Below, piece after piece: positions 1-5,793 of a stretch of DNA of 6,569 nt (position 1 is its first letter; each line of letters starts with the position of its first letter). The position numbers were made by a program, and so were the translations under genes. The notes below the pieces were generated by a model. It ran no database searches. It was not told where the DNA came from and worked only from the letters and a program-made list of their open reading frames with translations. Source of the DNA: Betaproteobacteria bacterium (GTDB lineage: Bacteria > Pseudomonadota > Gammaproteobacteria > Burkholderiales > Burkholderiaceae_D); NCBI GenBank assembly GCA_015655165.1, contig JAATFN010000343.1, positions 1 through 6,569 of the forward strand, given 5' to 3'.

Positions 1-196
1 CTACAGGAGGCGAAGTATCCATCCACAACCTCTGGTGCGCATCTTAAAGCACTGTACGTCAAAACACAGAATATGTGACCCGATTGGTTGACTGCTGTGA
101 GTCATTGGGTGCAGACGCGTCAATTCCTGGGACACTTGCGTGTTTGCACTGCCTTGTCCCTGAAACTGGCCACACTGTGCCATAATGTACAGTCAC
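1..196. other. Left-edge region without a convincing gene
   Basis: This is the stretch downstream of yihA, since yihA reads leftward. I see no tRNA, rRNA or recognisable protein in any frame. The longest minus-strand reading frame (60 codons, 1-183) has no Shine-Dalgarno sequence, an unusual Cys-rich composition and no family I recognise, so I treat it as spurious. A 6-bp inverted repeat (GGGACA at 129-134, TGTCCC at 155-160) could form a weak stem-loop. No T-run follows it on either strand, so it is not a convincing terminator for yihA. Confidence 0.5.
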
Positions 197-883
197 TTAA
201 GGTGCTTGATCCTCTGCAATAGTATTGAGTCCCAGTAACGTCAGAATGCGGTCAGTGGCTTCATCAATGCCGGTTCGCTTCAAAGAAGAAAACAATTGCG
301 CCGTAAACGGGAATGGTGCACCATTCTCATCAACATAGCTTGCCAGAAATGTATTTGCCTGACGTAGTGCATTTGTGGCTTCGTTACGATTTAATTTGTC
401 GGCTTTGCTCAAAATGCAGTGTAAGGGTTTGCCAGTTGGCAAAAACCACTCTACCATCTGTATATCCAGTTCGGTAAATGGGCGACGCGAGTCGATAATC
501 ATGACCAATGCTGCCAATTGTTCACGGTGTCTGACATAGTCGCCCAAGAGCTCTTGCCAGTGGAATTTCGCAGAACCGGAGACTTCGGCGTAGCCGTAGC
601 CAGGCAAGTCGACAAGCATGGCACGGATTTCATCGACGCGTGTTTCATCCTTGCGGTGTTGGCCAACATGGGCGCCACCGATTGAAAAATAGTTAATATG
701 CTGGGTGCGGCCAGGGGTTTTAGAGGCAAAAGCGAGTTTCTTCTGGTTGCACAATACATTCAGTGCAGTAGATTTGCCCGCATTTGAGCGTCCGGCAAAC
801 GCAATTTCGGGAACCTGCGTTTTAGGCAGGTCACGAAGATGGTTGACCGTAGTGAAGAATCGAGCTTGCCAGAGTTGGGACAT
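197..883 (-). CDS. yihA: Ribosome biogenesis GTP-binding protein YihA/EngB (YsxC)
   Basis: This is a TRAFAC-class GTPase of the EngB/YihA/YsxC family, which in other bacteria binds GTP and helps assemble the large ribosomal subunit in the cytoplasm. All G motifs are visible in the 228-residue product: G1 P-loop GRSNAGKS at 31-38, the G2 region KTPGRTQ at 55-61, G3 DLPGYGYA at 92-99, G4 SKAD at 159-162 (the family usually has TKAD) and G5-like SSLK at 199-202. The ATG at 883-881 gives an N-terminus of normal family length before the P-loop. The product is somewhat longer than the roughly 200-210 residues usual for the family. Much of the excess is a charged loop of about 16 extra residues between G2 and G3 (around 70-88). 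It is transcribed divergently from cytochrome c4, an arrangement common in betaproteobacteria. Family identification is secure; the exact role here follows from the family. Confidence 0.97.
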   Translation of the reverse strand: MSQLWQARFFTTVNHLRDLPKTQVPEIAFAGRSNAGKSTALNVLCNQKKLAFASKTPGRTQHINYFSIGGAHVGQHRKDETRVDEIRAMLVDLPGYGYAEVSGSAKFHWQELLGDYVRHREQLAALVMIIDSRRPFTELDIQMVEWFLPTGKPLHCILSKADKLNRNEATNALRQANTFLASYVDENGAPFPFTAQLFSSLKRTGIDEATDRILTLLGLNTIAEDQAP

Positions 884-931
884 AGTTTTAGTAGAGAATG
901 CGACGCAAAGGGCGCATGAAGGACAAAGGGC

Positions 932-943
932 TATTGTACAATA
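932..943. promoter_or_regulatory. Perfect 12-base palindrome in the divergent yihA/cytochrome c4 region
   Basis: TATTGTACAATA reads the same on both strands. It lies 49 bases upstream of the yihA start and 92 bases upstream of the cytochrome c4 start. Such a symmetric site could bind a dimeric regulator. It also contains TACAAT on each strand, a good -10 match. On the minus strand this can pair with GTAACA (complement of 957-962) at an 18-base spacing as a candidate yihA promoter. The function is inferred from symmetry and position only. Confidence 0.3.
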
Positions 944-955
944 AGGGGTTATCTC

Positions 956-985
956 TTGTTACCAAGCTTTACCGGTAGACATAAA
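956..985 (+). promoter_or_regulatory. Candidate sigma70-type promoter for cytochrome c4
   Basis: TTGTTA at 956-961 (4 of 6 to the -35 consensus) and CATAAA at 980-985 (4 of 6 to the -10 consensus) are separated by 18 bases. They lie about 50 bases upstream of the cytochrome c4 start. Both matches are modest and the region is AT-rich, so this is only a candidate. Confidence 0.25.
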
Positions 986-1035
986 AGTAACAGGAAAAGC
1001 CGTCGCCAACATAAATAAAAGTCTAAGGTGTTCGA

Positions 1036-1677
1036 ATGAAACGTGCATTTTCACTACTGAGAACGTCCGTATTTGTAGCCTTCTTCATGATATCGTCTGG
1101 TCAGGCGAGCGCAGCGGATGCGGCCAAGGGCGAAGCGCTCTTCCTTAACGGCGATGCAGCACGAAATATTACGGCGTGTATTGCTTGCCATGGTGCCGAG
1201 GGTAAATCTACCATTGCACAAAATCCCAAACTTGCCGGCCAATATGCCGCCTATATTGCCAAGCAGATGATGGATTTCCGCTCTTCTGCGCGCAACAGCG
1301 CTATCATGGCACCAATGGCCAAATCCTTGTCTGACGACGATATTAAAAATATTGCGAGCTATATGGATCGTCAGCTCCCCAAGTTGGGTGCCGCCAGAGG
1401 GGATGAAGCATCCCGTACGCTGGGGCGCGATATTTACCGTGGTGGTATTGTTGCCAAAGGCGTGCCGGCTTGTGCAGCTTGTCATAGCCCTACTGGTACG
1501 GGGATGCCCGCACAATATCCGCGCCTGTCTGGTCAGCATCAGGACTATACTATGGCCGAGCTTGTGAATTTCCGCAGTGGCGCACGTAAAAACAGCCTCC
1601 CCATGACTGCCGTTGCTGAACGATTGTCGGATAAGGAAATCAAAGCAGTCGCCGACTACATTGCCGGATTGCGGTAG
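1036..1677 (+). CDS. Cytochrome c4 precursor (diheme, periplasmic)
   Basis: This is a diheme class I c-type cytochrome of the c4 family, which carries electrons in the periplasm, typically towards terminal oxidases. The 213-residue precursor starts with a Sec signal peptide (basic KR at 2-3, hydrophobic core, probable cleavage after ASA at 24-26). Two homologous halves follow. The first has CIACH at 48-52 with probable axial ligand Met91; the second has CAACH at 146-150 with Met190. Met91 and Met190 fall at equivalent positions, each 7 residues before the Leu of a following LSDxxI motif. The length suits cytochrome c4. The ATG at 1036 is preceded by AAGG (1025-1028) at a 7-base spacing, which together with the signal peptide supports this start. 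A strong terminator follows. The neighbouring resB and ccsB encode the machinery that would attach its two haems. Confidence 0.95.
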   Translation: MKRAFSLLRTSVFVAFFMISSGQASAADAAKGEALFLNGDAARNITACIACHGAEGKSTIAQNPKLAGQYAAYIAKQMMDFRSSARNSAIMAPMAKSLSDDDIKNIASYMDRQLPKLGAARGDEASRTLGRDIYRGGIVAKGVPACAACHSPTGTGMPAQYPRLSGQHQDYTMAELVNFRSGARKNSLPMTAVAERLSDKEIKAVADYIAGLR

Positions 1678-1696
1678 TTGAAACCAGAATTGGATG

Positions 1697-1725
1697 GGGG
1701 TGGCGCATGCCACCCCTTTTGTTTT
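1697..1725 (+). terminator. Intrinsic terminator after cytochrome c4
   Basis: A perfect 8-bp GC-rich stem (GGGGTGGC at 1697-1704, GCCACCCC at 1709-1716) with a GCAT loop is followed by TTTTGTTTT. It lies 20 bases after the cytochrome c4 stop. There is no matching A-run on its left side, so it should act on rightward transcription only. It probably separates the cytochrome transcript from resB-ccsB, or attenuates readthrough into it. Confidence 0.88.
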
Positions 1726-1743
1726 GTCTAGGACGAAAAGTGT

Positions 1744-1812
1744 ATGTTGAATGTCTTGAGCGGGGGTCTTCGCTTGTTCAGTATTGTTGATGTGCCGCAG
1801 GTGACAGGATGA
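1744..1812 (+). CDS. Possible 22-residue leader ORF overlapping the resB start
   Basis: An ATG at 1744 opens 22 codons (MLNVLSGGLRLFSIVDVPQVTG) ending in TGA at 1810-1812. This stop overlaps the resB ATG (1809-1811) as ATGA, a layout typical of translationally coupled genes. A possible ribosome site, AGGA at 1730-1733, sits 10 bases upstream, which is rather far. I recognise no family and see no obvious regulatory residues such as runs of one amino acid. It could be a real leader peptide coupling ribosomes into resB, or a chance open frame in a short intergenic region. Confidence 0.25.
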   Translation: MLNVLSGGLRLFSIVDVPQVTG

Positions 1813-3902
1813 ACACCGACGGCATTGTCATCGATACGCAAAAACGCTGGCTGGCAAATCTGGTCGAGTTGCTGTCGTCCATGCGTTTTGCGATCAGTTT
1901 GTTGACGATTATTTCGATTGCCTCTGTCATTGGTACTGTTCTGAAACAAAACGAGCCGATGACCAACTATGTCAATCAATTCGGTCCGTTCTGGTTTTCC
2001 TTGTTCGGTAAACTCGGTTTATATACTGTGTATTCTGCATGGTGGTTTTTACTGATTATGGGGCTACTTGTTGCTTCGACATCGCTTTGCATCGTGCGCA
2101 ATGCACCGAAGATGTTAAAAGATATCAAAAGCTGGCGCGAGAATGTCCGCGAGCAGTCTTTACGTCATTTCCCTCACAAGGCAGAGTGGACACAAGCGGG
2201 GGGAATCGGGGAAGCCGGACAATATTTGTCGCAATGTATTGCCGCTAAAGGTTATCAAGTCAGATTGGTCGACAAAGATCATGCATTGTTGTTGACTGCC
2301 AAGCGTGGTAGCTGTAATAAATGGGGTTATATATTTGCACATTTGGCCATTGTCGTCATTTGTCTGGGGGGGATGCTGGATTCCGATTTACCGATCCGAC
2401 TGCAGCAGTGGATGTTTGCCAAAACACCGTTTACCGGTAGCGGTCTGATTTCCGAGATTTCTTCTGTGCATCGTCTGGGGCTAGGTAATCCGACGTTTCG
2501 CGGTAATACGATGATTCCGGAAGGCACATCCTCCAGTACCACGATCATTCCCCGGCAAGATGGTGTATTGATTCAGGATCTGCCGTTTACGATTCATTTA
2601 AAACAATTCATCATCGATTATTATTCAACCGGCATGCCTAAACTCTTTGCCAGTCATGTCACTGTGATTGACCATGCCAGCGGTAAAGAGGAACAGGCAG
2701 TGATCGAAGTGAATAAACCGCTCTTTGTCAACGATATCGCGATCTACCAGTCTTCTTTTGAAGATGGCGGCAGCAAATTGACAACGACTGCGTATCCGAT
2801 GCAGGGGAGCGGCTACACAACACAGGCGTTGCAAGGCGAAGTCAATGGTACCACTGTGCTGACCGGCCAGGATCAGCCATATGAAGTCGAGTGGAGTGGA
2901 TTCAGACCATTTAATGTGGAAAATATGGTCGATGCCGGTGCGGATGTGCGTGCGGTTAATCTTACTAAAAGTTTTAATGCGAAGTTGGTTGCTGGTCTGG
3001 ATAAGCACTTGGGTTCGGGTGCTAAAAATATCAGTGGTAAAGAGTTGCGTAATGTCGGCCCCAGTATGCAATATAAGTTACGTGATAAAGCAGGGCAGGC
3101 GCGCGAGTTTTTAAATTACATGCAGCCAGTTGCAATCGATGACACCTATGTGTTTTTGGCTGGTATGCGGGATACGCCAAGTGAAGCATTCCGCTATTTA
3201 CGTATTCCTGCAGATGACGCCGATAGCGTGGGCGAGTGGATGCGGTTGCGCGCGGCACTCGCTAATCCTGCGTTGCGTGAGCAGGCCGCACAGCGCTATG
3301 CCAAACGTGCATTGCCGCATGACGCGGCATCTGGCTTACACAATCAATTGGCACAATCAGCATTGCGTGGGCTGGAGATTTTTGCAGGTAATGGTGGGCA
3401 AGCCGGTTTTATGGCGGTCTCCCAGTTCTTGGAGCGTGTGCCACAACAGGAACAGGAAAAAGCGGTTGATATTTTTATGAAAATATTAAATGGCAGTATG
3501 TGGGAGTTATGGCAAATGTCACGTCAGGCAGCAGGATTGCCGCAGTTTGACATGGATACGGCACATGCACGCTTTTTACAGCTGGCTATTAACGCATTGT
3601 CAGATGCCACGTTCTATCATGCTCCTGTATATTTGCAGTTAACCGCTTTTGATGAAGTCAAAGCATCGGTGTTTCAGGTTACACGCTCCCCGGGCAAACA
3701 TATTGTGTATACCGGATGCCTGTTACTTGTATTGGGTGTCTTTGCGATGTTGTATATTCGCGAGCGACGCATATGGATCTGGATGCGCGAAGATGGATCA
3801 GGCAACACGCATGCTTTGCTGGCAATGAGTACACAACGTAAGACGCTGGATTTCGAGAACGAATTCAAGGCAATCAAAACGCAATTGGCACCGTTTGCAT
3901 AG
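1809..3902 (+). CDS. resB: Cytochrome c biogenesis protein ResB (Ccs1), System II
   Basis: ResB is one half of the System II cytochrome c synthetase. With CcsB/ResC it moves haem across the cytoplasmic membrane and ligates it to CxxCH apocytochromes outside. The 697-residue product has the expected layout: transmembrane segments at about 28-45, 78-96 and 173-190 (with His178), a large extracytoplasmic domain, and a fourth segment at about 632-650 followed by a basic cytoplasmic tail. Conserved-looking ResB stretches include KQFIIDYYSTGMPKLFAS (265-282) and NKPLFVNDIAIYQSSF (302-317). The length fits the long betaproteobacterial form. An in-frame TGA at 1788 rules out a more distal start. The ATG at 1809 has only a modest site, AGGTGA at 1799-1804, and overlaps the stop of a possible 22-codon leader ORF. 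ccsB follows 42 bases downstream, so the two are probably co-transcribed. No thioredoxin partner (ResA/CcsX) or CcdA is encoded in this window. Confidence 0.96.
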   Translation: MNTDGIVIDTQKRWLANLVELLSSMRFAISLLTIISIASVIGTVLKQNEPMTNYVNQFGPFWFSLFGKLGLYTVYSAWWFLLIMGLLVASTSLCIVRNAPKMLKDIKSWRENVREQSLRHFPHKAEWTQAGGIGEAGQYLSQCIAAKGYQVRLVDKDHALLLTAKRGSCNKWGYIFAHLAIVVICLGGMLDSDLPIRLQQWMFAKTPFTGSGLISEISSVHRLGLGNPTFRGNTMIPEGTSSSTTIIPRQDGVLIQDLPFTIHLKQFIIDYYSTGMPKLFASHVTVIDHASGKEEQAVIEVNKPLFVNDIAIYQSSFEDGGSKLTTTAYPMQGSGYTTQALQGEVNGTTVLTGQDQPYEVEWSGFRPFNVENMVDAGADVRAVNLTKSFNAKLVAGLDKHLGSGAKNISGKELRNVGPSMQYKLRDKAGQAREFLNYMQPVAIDDTYVFLAGMRDTPSEAFRYLRIPADDADSVGEWMRLRAALANPALREQAAQRYAKRALPHDAASGLHNQLAQSALRGLEIFAGNGGQAGFMAVSQFLERVPQQEQEKAVDIFMKILNGSMWELWQMSRQAAGLPQFDMDTAHARFLQLAINALSDATFYHAPVYLQLTAFDEVKASVFQVTRSPGKHIVYTGCLLLVLGVFAMLYIRERRIWIWMREDGSGNTHALLAMSTQRKTLDFENEFKAIKTQLAPFA

Positions 3903-3934
3903 GGCAATGTGCAAAAGGTGTATGCGACGATACT

Positions 3935-3938
3935 GGAG
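3935..3938 (+). promoter_or_regulatory. Ribosome binding site that decides the ccsB start
   Basis: GGAG lies 6 bases upstream of the ATG at 3945. The alternative in-frame GTG at 3909 has only AGGG at 3901-3904, at a tight 4-base spacing and straddling the resB stop. The better-spaced site and ATG codon favour 3945. Confidence 0.6.
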
Positions 3939-3944
3939 AATAGA

Positions 3945-5087
3945 ATGCAACTCATACAGCAGATACAAGAAACCGGCTATTTCGGACGATTAAGTAAACT
4001 GGATTGGTTCTTTGCAATCATTTTAGCGGGGGCCTCCCTGTTTGCATTGCAACGCTTTGGCACATTTATGGATGTGTATGAGGAGGCGATCCTTGTGTTG
4101 AGTGCGCCTGTTTTTGCTGTGCTGGGGTGGCACTGGAAGGCGGTACGTCTGTTGATGGCAGTGCTTGCTGTGGTGGCTTTGTCGGCCATTGGTTTATATG
4201 GTGGCGTACTTGATGCCGCAGACAACAAATTCCTGTTGAAGTATCTGTTGTCCAGCCAGTCTGCGGTGTTGTGGATGAGTGTCTTGTTCTTTTTATCGAC
4301 CTTGTTTTACTGGGGCGGTTTGATTACGCGCTCGCAAACGGGTGCCGTGATCGGCTCGAAGTTGTGTTGGGCAGCTGTTGTCATGGGGTTTACAGGTTTA
4401 CTGGTACGTTGGTACGAGTCGTATTTGCTGGGGGCGGATATCGGTTACATTCCGGTATCTAATCTGTATGAAGTGTTTGTCCTGTTTTGTTTGATTACCG
4501 CGCTATTTTATTTGTACTACGAAGCACGTTATGCCACACGCCAGTTGGGAAGTTTTGTGCTGCTGGTGATTTCAGCAGCTGTCGGGTTTTTGTTGTGGTA
4601 CACCATAGCGCGCGATGCGGCACAAATCCAGCCCTTGGTACCAGCACTGCAAAGCTGGTGGATGAAAATCCATGTGCCTGCGAACTTTATCGGGTATGGT
4701 ACGTTCTCGTTAGCGGCAATGGTGGGTGTGGCTTATCTGGTCAAGTCCAAAGGGTATCTGGTTGATCGTTTACCAGCGCTGGAAGTATTGGACGATGTGA
4801 TGTATAAAGCCATTGCTGTTGGTTTCGCGTTCTTTACGATTGCCACGATTTTAGGTGCCTTGTGGGCAGCAGAAGCCTGGGGTGGTTATTGGTCGTGGGA
4901 CCCGAAAGAGACGTGGGCATTGATTGTCTGGTTAAATTACGCGGCCTGGTTGCATATGCGTTTGATGAAAGGTTTACGCGGTCAGGTTGCGGCATGGTGG
5001 GCAGTTGTCGGTTTGCTGGTGACGACATTTGCTTTTTTGGGCGTGAATATGTTTTTGTCGGGTTTGCATTCTTATGGTGAGTTGTAA
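3945..5087 (+). CDS. ccsB: Cytochrome c biogenesis protein CcsB (CcsA/ResC), System II
   Basis: This polytopic membrane protein is the haem-handling partner of ResB. It belongs to the CcsA/ResC/CcmC/CcmF haem-handling family, marked by a Trp-rich WWD motif on the outer face of the membrane. From the ATG at 3945 it has 380 residues; the in-frame GTG at 3909 would add 12. The WWD signature (WGGYWSWDPKETWALIVWL) lies at about 312-330. Candidate haem-ligating histidines flank it: His243 in the WWMKIHVPANF stretch, and His375 near the C-terminus in LSGLHSYG. His337 lies just after the signature. The SNLYE motif typical of the family is at about 172-176. Several hydrophobic segments span the chain, consistent with about eight transmembrane helices. 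It lies 42 bases after resB and ends one base before the preferred start of the HAD phosphatase, so a resB-ccsB-HAD operon is likely. Confidence 0.95.
   Translation: MQLIQQIQETGYFGRLSKLDWFFAIILAGASLFALQRFGTFMDVYEEAILVLSAPVFAVLGWHWKAVRLLMAVLAVVALSAIGLYGGVLDAADNKFLLKYLLSSQSAVLWMSVLFFLSTLFYWGGLITRSQTGAVIGSKLCWAAVVMGFTGLLVRWYESYLLGADIGYIPVSNLYEVFVLFCLITALFYLYYEARYATRQLGSFVLLVISAAVGFLLWYTIARDAAQIQPLVPALQSWWMKIHVPANFIGYGTFSLAAMVGVAYLVKSKGYLVDRLPALEVLDDVMYKAIAVGFAFFTIATILGALWAAEAWGGYWSWDPKETWALIVWLNYAAWLHMRLMKGLRGQVAAWWAVVGLLVTTFAFLGVNMFLSGLHSYGEL
5076..5081 (+). promoter_or_regulatory. Ribosome binding site for the HAD phosphatase, inside ccsB
   Basis: GGTGAG, within the last codons of ccsB, lies 7 bases upstream of the ATG at 5089. 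It favours that start over the ATG at 5074, which overlaps this site and would add five residues (MVSCN) before the family-typical N-terminus. Placement inside ccsB suggests translational coupling. Confidence 0.5.
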
Positions 5088-5088
5088 T

Positions 5089-5739
5089 ATGTCGCAGATC
5101 GATCTGGTCTTGTTCGATAGTGACGGGACGTTGGTTGATAGTGAAATTATTGTGGCCAAAGCATGGGAGCAATATTTGCCTTCCTTTGGCATCACACTAA
5201 CAGCAGAAGACGTATTGGCGCGGTTCAAGGGTATTTCGATGTCCGAAAGTGTCGACCAACTCGTACAAATGCGTGGTGCTGCGTTTCCCGAGTCCTTTGT
5301 GCCTGATTTCCGTGTCTATATGTCAACGATGCTGCAAAATGAATTGCAGCCGATTCGTGGCGCGCTGGATTTAGTGGACTCGCTCAACATACCGTTTTGT
5401 CTGGTATCGAATGGCCCCCGTGAAAAAATCGAATTATGTCTGGGTGTCACAGGTTTGCTACCTTACTTTGAAGGCCGTATTTTTAGTGCGTATGAAGTAG
5501 GTGCCTGGAAGCCTGATCCGAGATTGTATCTGCACGCTGCGCATGCGATGGGTGTTGATCCGTCACGTTGTGCGGTAGTCGAAGACAGTTTACCGGGCAT
5601 GCATGCCGGTCTTGCTGCCGGCATGACGGTATTTGGTTTGCAGGAAGATACACCACACCCGGATATTCCAGAGAGTGTCCATGTGGTGCGTAGTTTGGGT
5701 GAGCTGAGGGTAATTCTTTCAGATAAAAAGTATAGTTAA
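5089..5739 (+). CDS. HAD-superfamily phosphatase, YieH-like (subfamily IA)
   Basis: This cytoplasmic haloacid dehalogenase-type phosphohydrolase has 216 residues from the ATG at 5089. Its HAD motifs are complete: motif I DSDGT with nucleophile Asp10 and acid/base Asp12, motif II Ser107 in VSNGP, motif III Lys141 in WKPDP, and motif IV acidic pair Glu165-Asp166 in VVEDS. The helical cap between about 17 and 85 marks subfamily IA. By memory it resembles E. coli YieH along its length (LVDSE after motif I, FGITL, RFKG, VSNGP, WKPDP). YieH dephosphorylates 6-phosphogluconate, so a sugar-phosphate substrate is plausible but cannot be proved from sequence. The ATG at 5089 matches the expected N-terminus and follows the ccsB stop by one base. 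No T-run terminator follows. Confidence 0.9.
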   Translation: MSQIDLVLFDSDGTLVDSEIIVAKAWEQYLPSFGITLTAEDVLARFKGISMSESVDQLVQMRGAAFPESFVPDFRVYMSTMLQNELQPIRGALDLVDSLNIPFCLVSNGPREKIELCLGVTGLLPYFEGRIFSAYEVGAWKPDPRLYLHAAHAMGVDPSRCAVVEDSLPGMHAGLAAGMTVFGLQEDTPHPDIPESVHVVRSLGELRVILSDKKYS

Positions 5740-5746
5740 TTTTAAT
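5718..5746 (+). promoter_or_regulatory. Candidate promoter for the AlbA_2 gene
   Basis: TTCAGA at 5718-5723 (4 of 6 to the -35 consensus) and TTTAAT at 5741-5746 (5 of 6 to the -10 consensus) are spaced by exactly 17 bases. Transcription would start near 5753, about 40 bases before the next gene. The elements overlap the 3' end of the HAD gene. This would let the AT-rich gene be expressed independently of the ccs operon. Confidence 0.35.
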
Positions 5747-5774
5747 AGTGTGGGCATTCCGATACTCAATGATG

Positions 5775-5786
5775 CCTCTAAGAGGA
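5775..5786 (+). promoter_or_regulatory. Strong ribosome binding site within a small palindrome
   Basis: AAGAGGA at 5780-5786 lies 7 bases before the ATG at 5794 and fixes the start of a gene that runs off the window. A competing ATG at 5790 hits a stop after 12 codons. The site forms the right arm of CCTCTAAGAGG (5775-5785), so the Shine-Dalgarno sequence could weakly pair with the bases just upstream (CCTC with GAGG, 3-base loop). Confidence 0.6.
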
Positions 5787-5793
5787 ATAATGG

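Noticed and set aside
1..183. 60-codon minus-strand reading frame downstream of yihA
   Set aside because: There is no ribosome binding site before its ATG, the composition is odd and Cys-rich, and no family is recognisable. It is most likely a chance frame in intergenic DNA.
1054..1713. Long (219-codon) minus-strand reading frame opposite cytochrome c4
   Set aside because: It lies opposite a clear diheme cytochrome with a signal peptide and both haem motifs. Its product shows no domain and extends through the terminator, so it is a shadow of the real gene.
3909..3944. Upstream GTG start for ccsB adding 12 residues
   Set aside because: The GTG has a poorly spaced ribosome site straddling the resB stop, while the ATG at 3945 has GGAG at a 6-base spacing. 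It remains possible but is less likely.
5602..5625. 8-bp perfect inverted repeat CATGCCGG / CCGGCATG with an 8-base loop
   Set aside because: It lies inside the HAD coding sequence just after motif IV, encoding the family-typical PGMHAGLAAGM stretch, and no T-run follows. The symmetry is probably a by-product of Gly/Ala/Met codons.
5752..5776. Possible hairpin GGCAT / ATGCC after the HAD gene as a terminator
   Set aside because: The stem is only 5 bp with a 14-base loop and no T-tract follows, so it does not meet the pattern of an intrinsic terminator.
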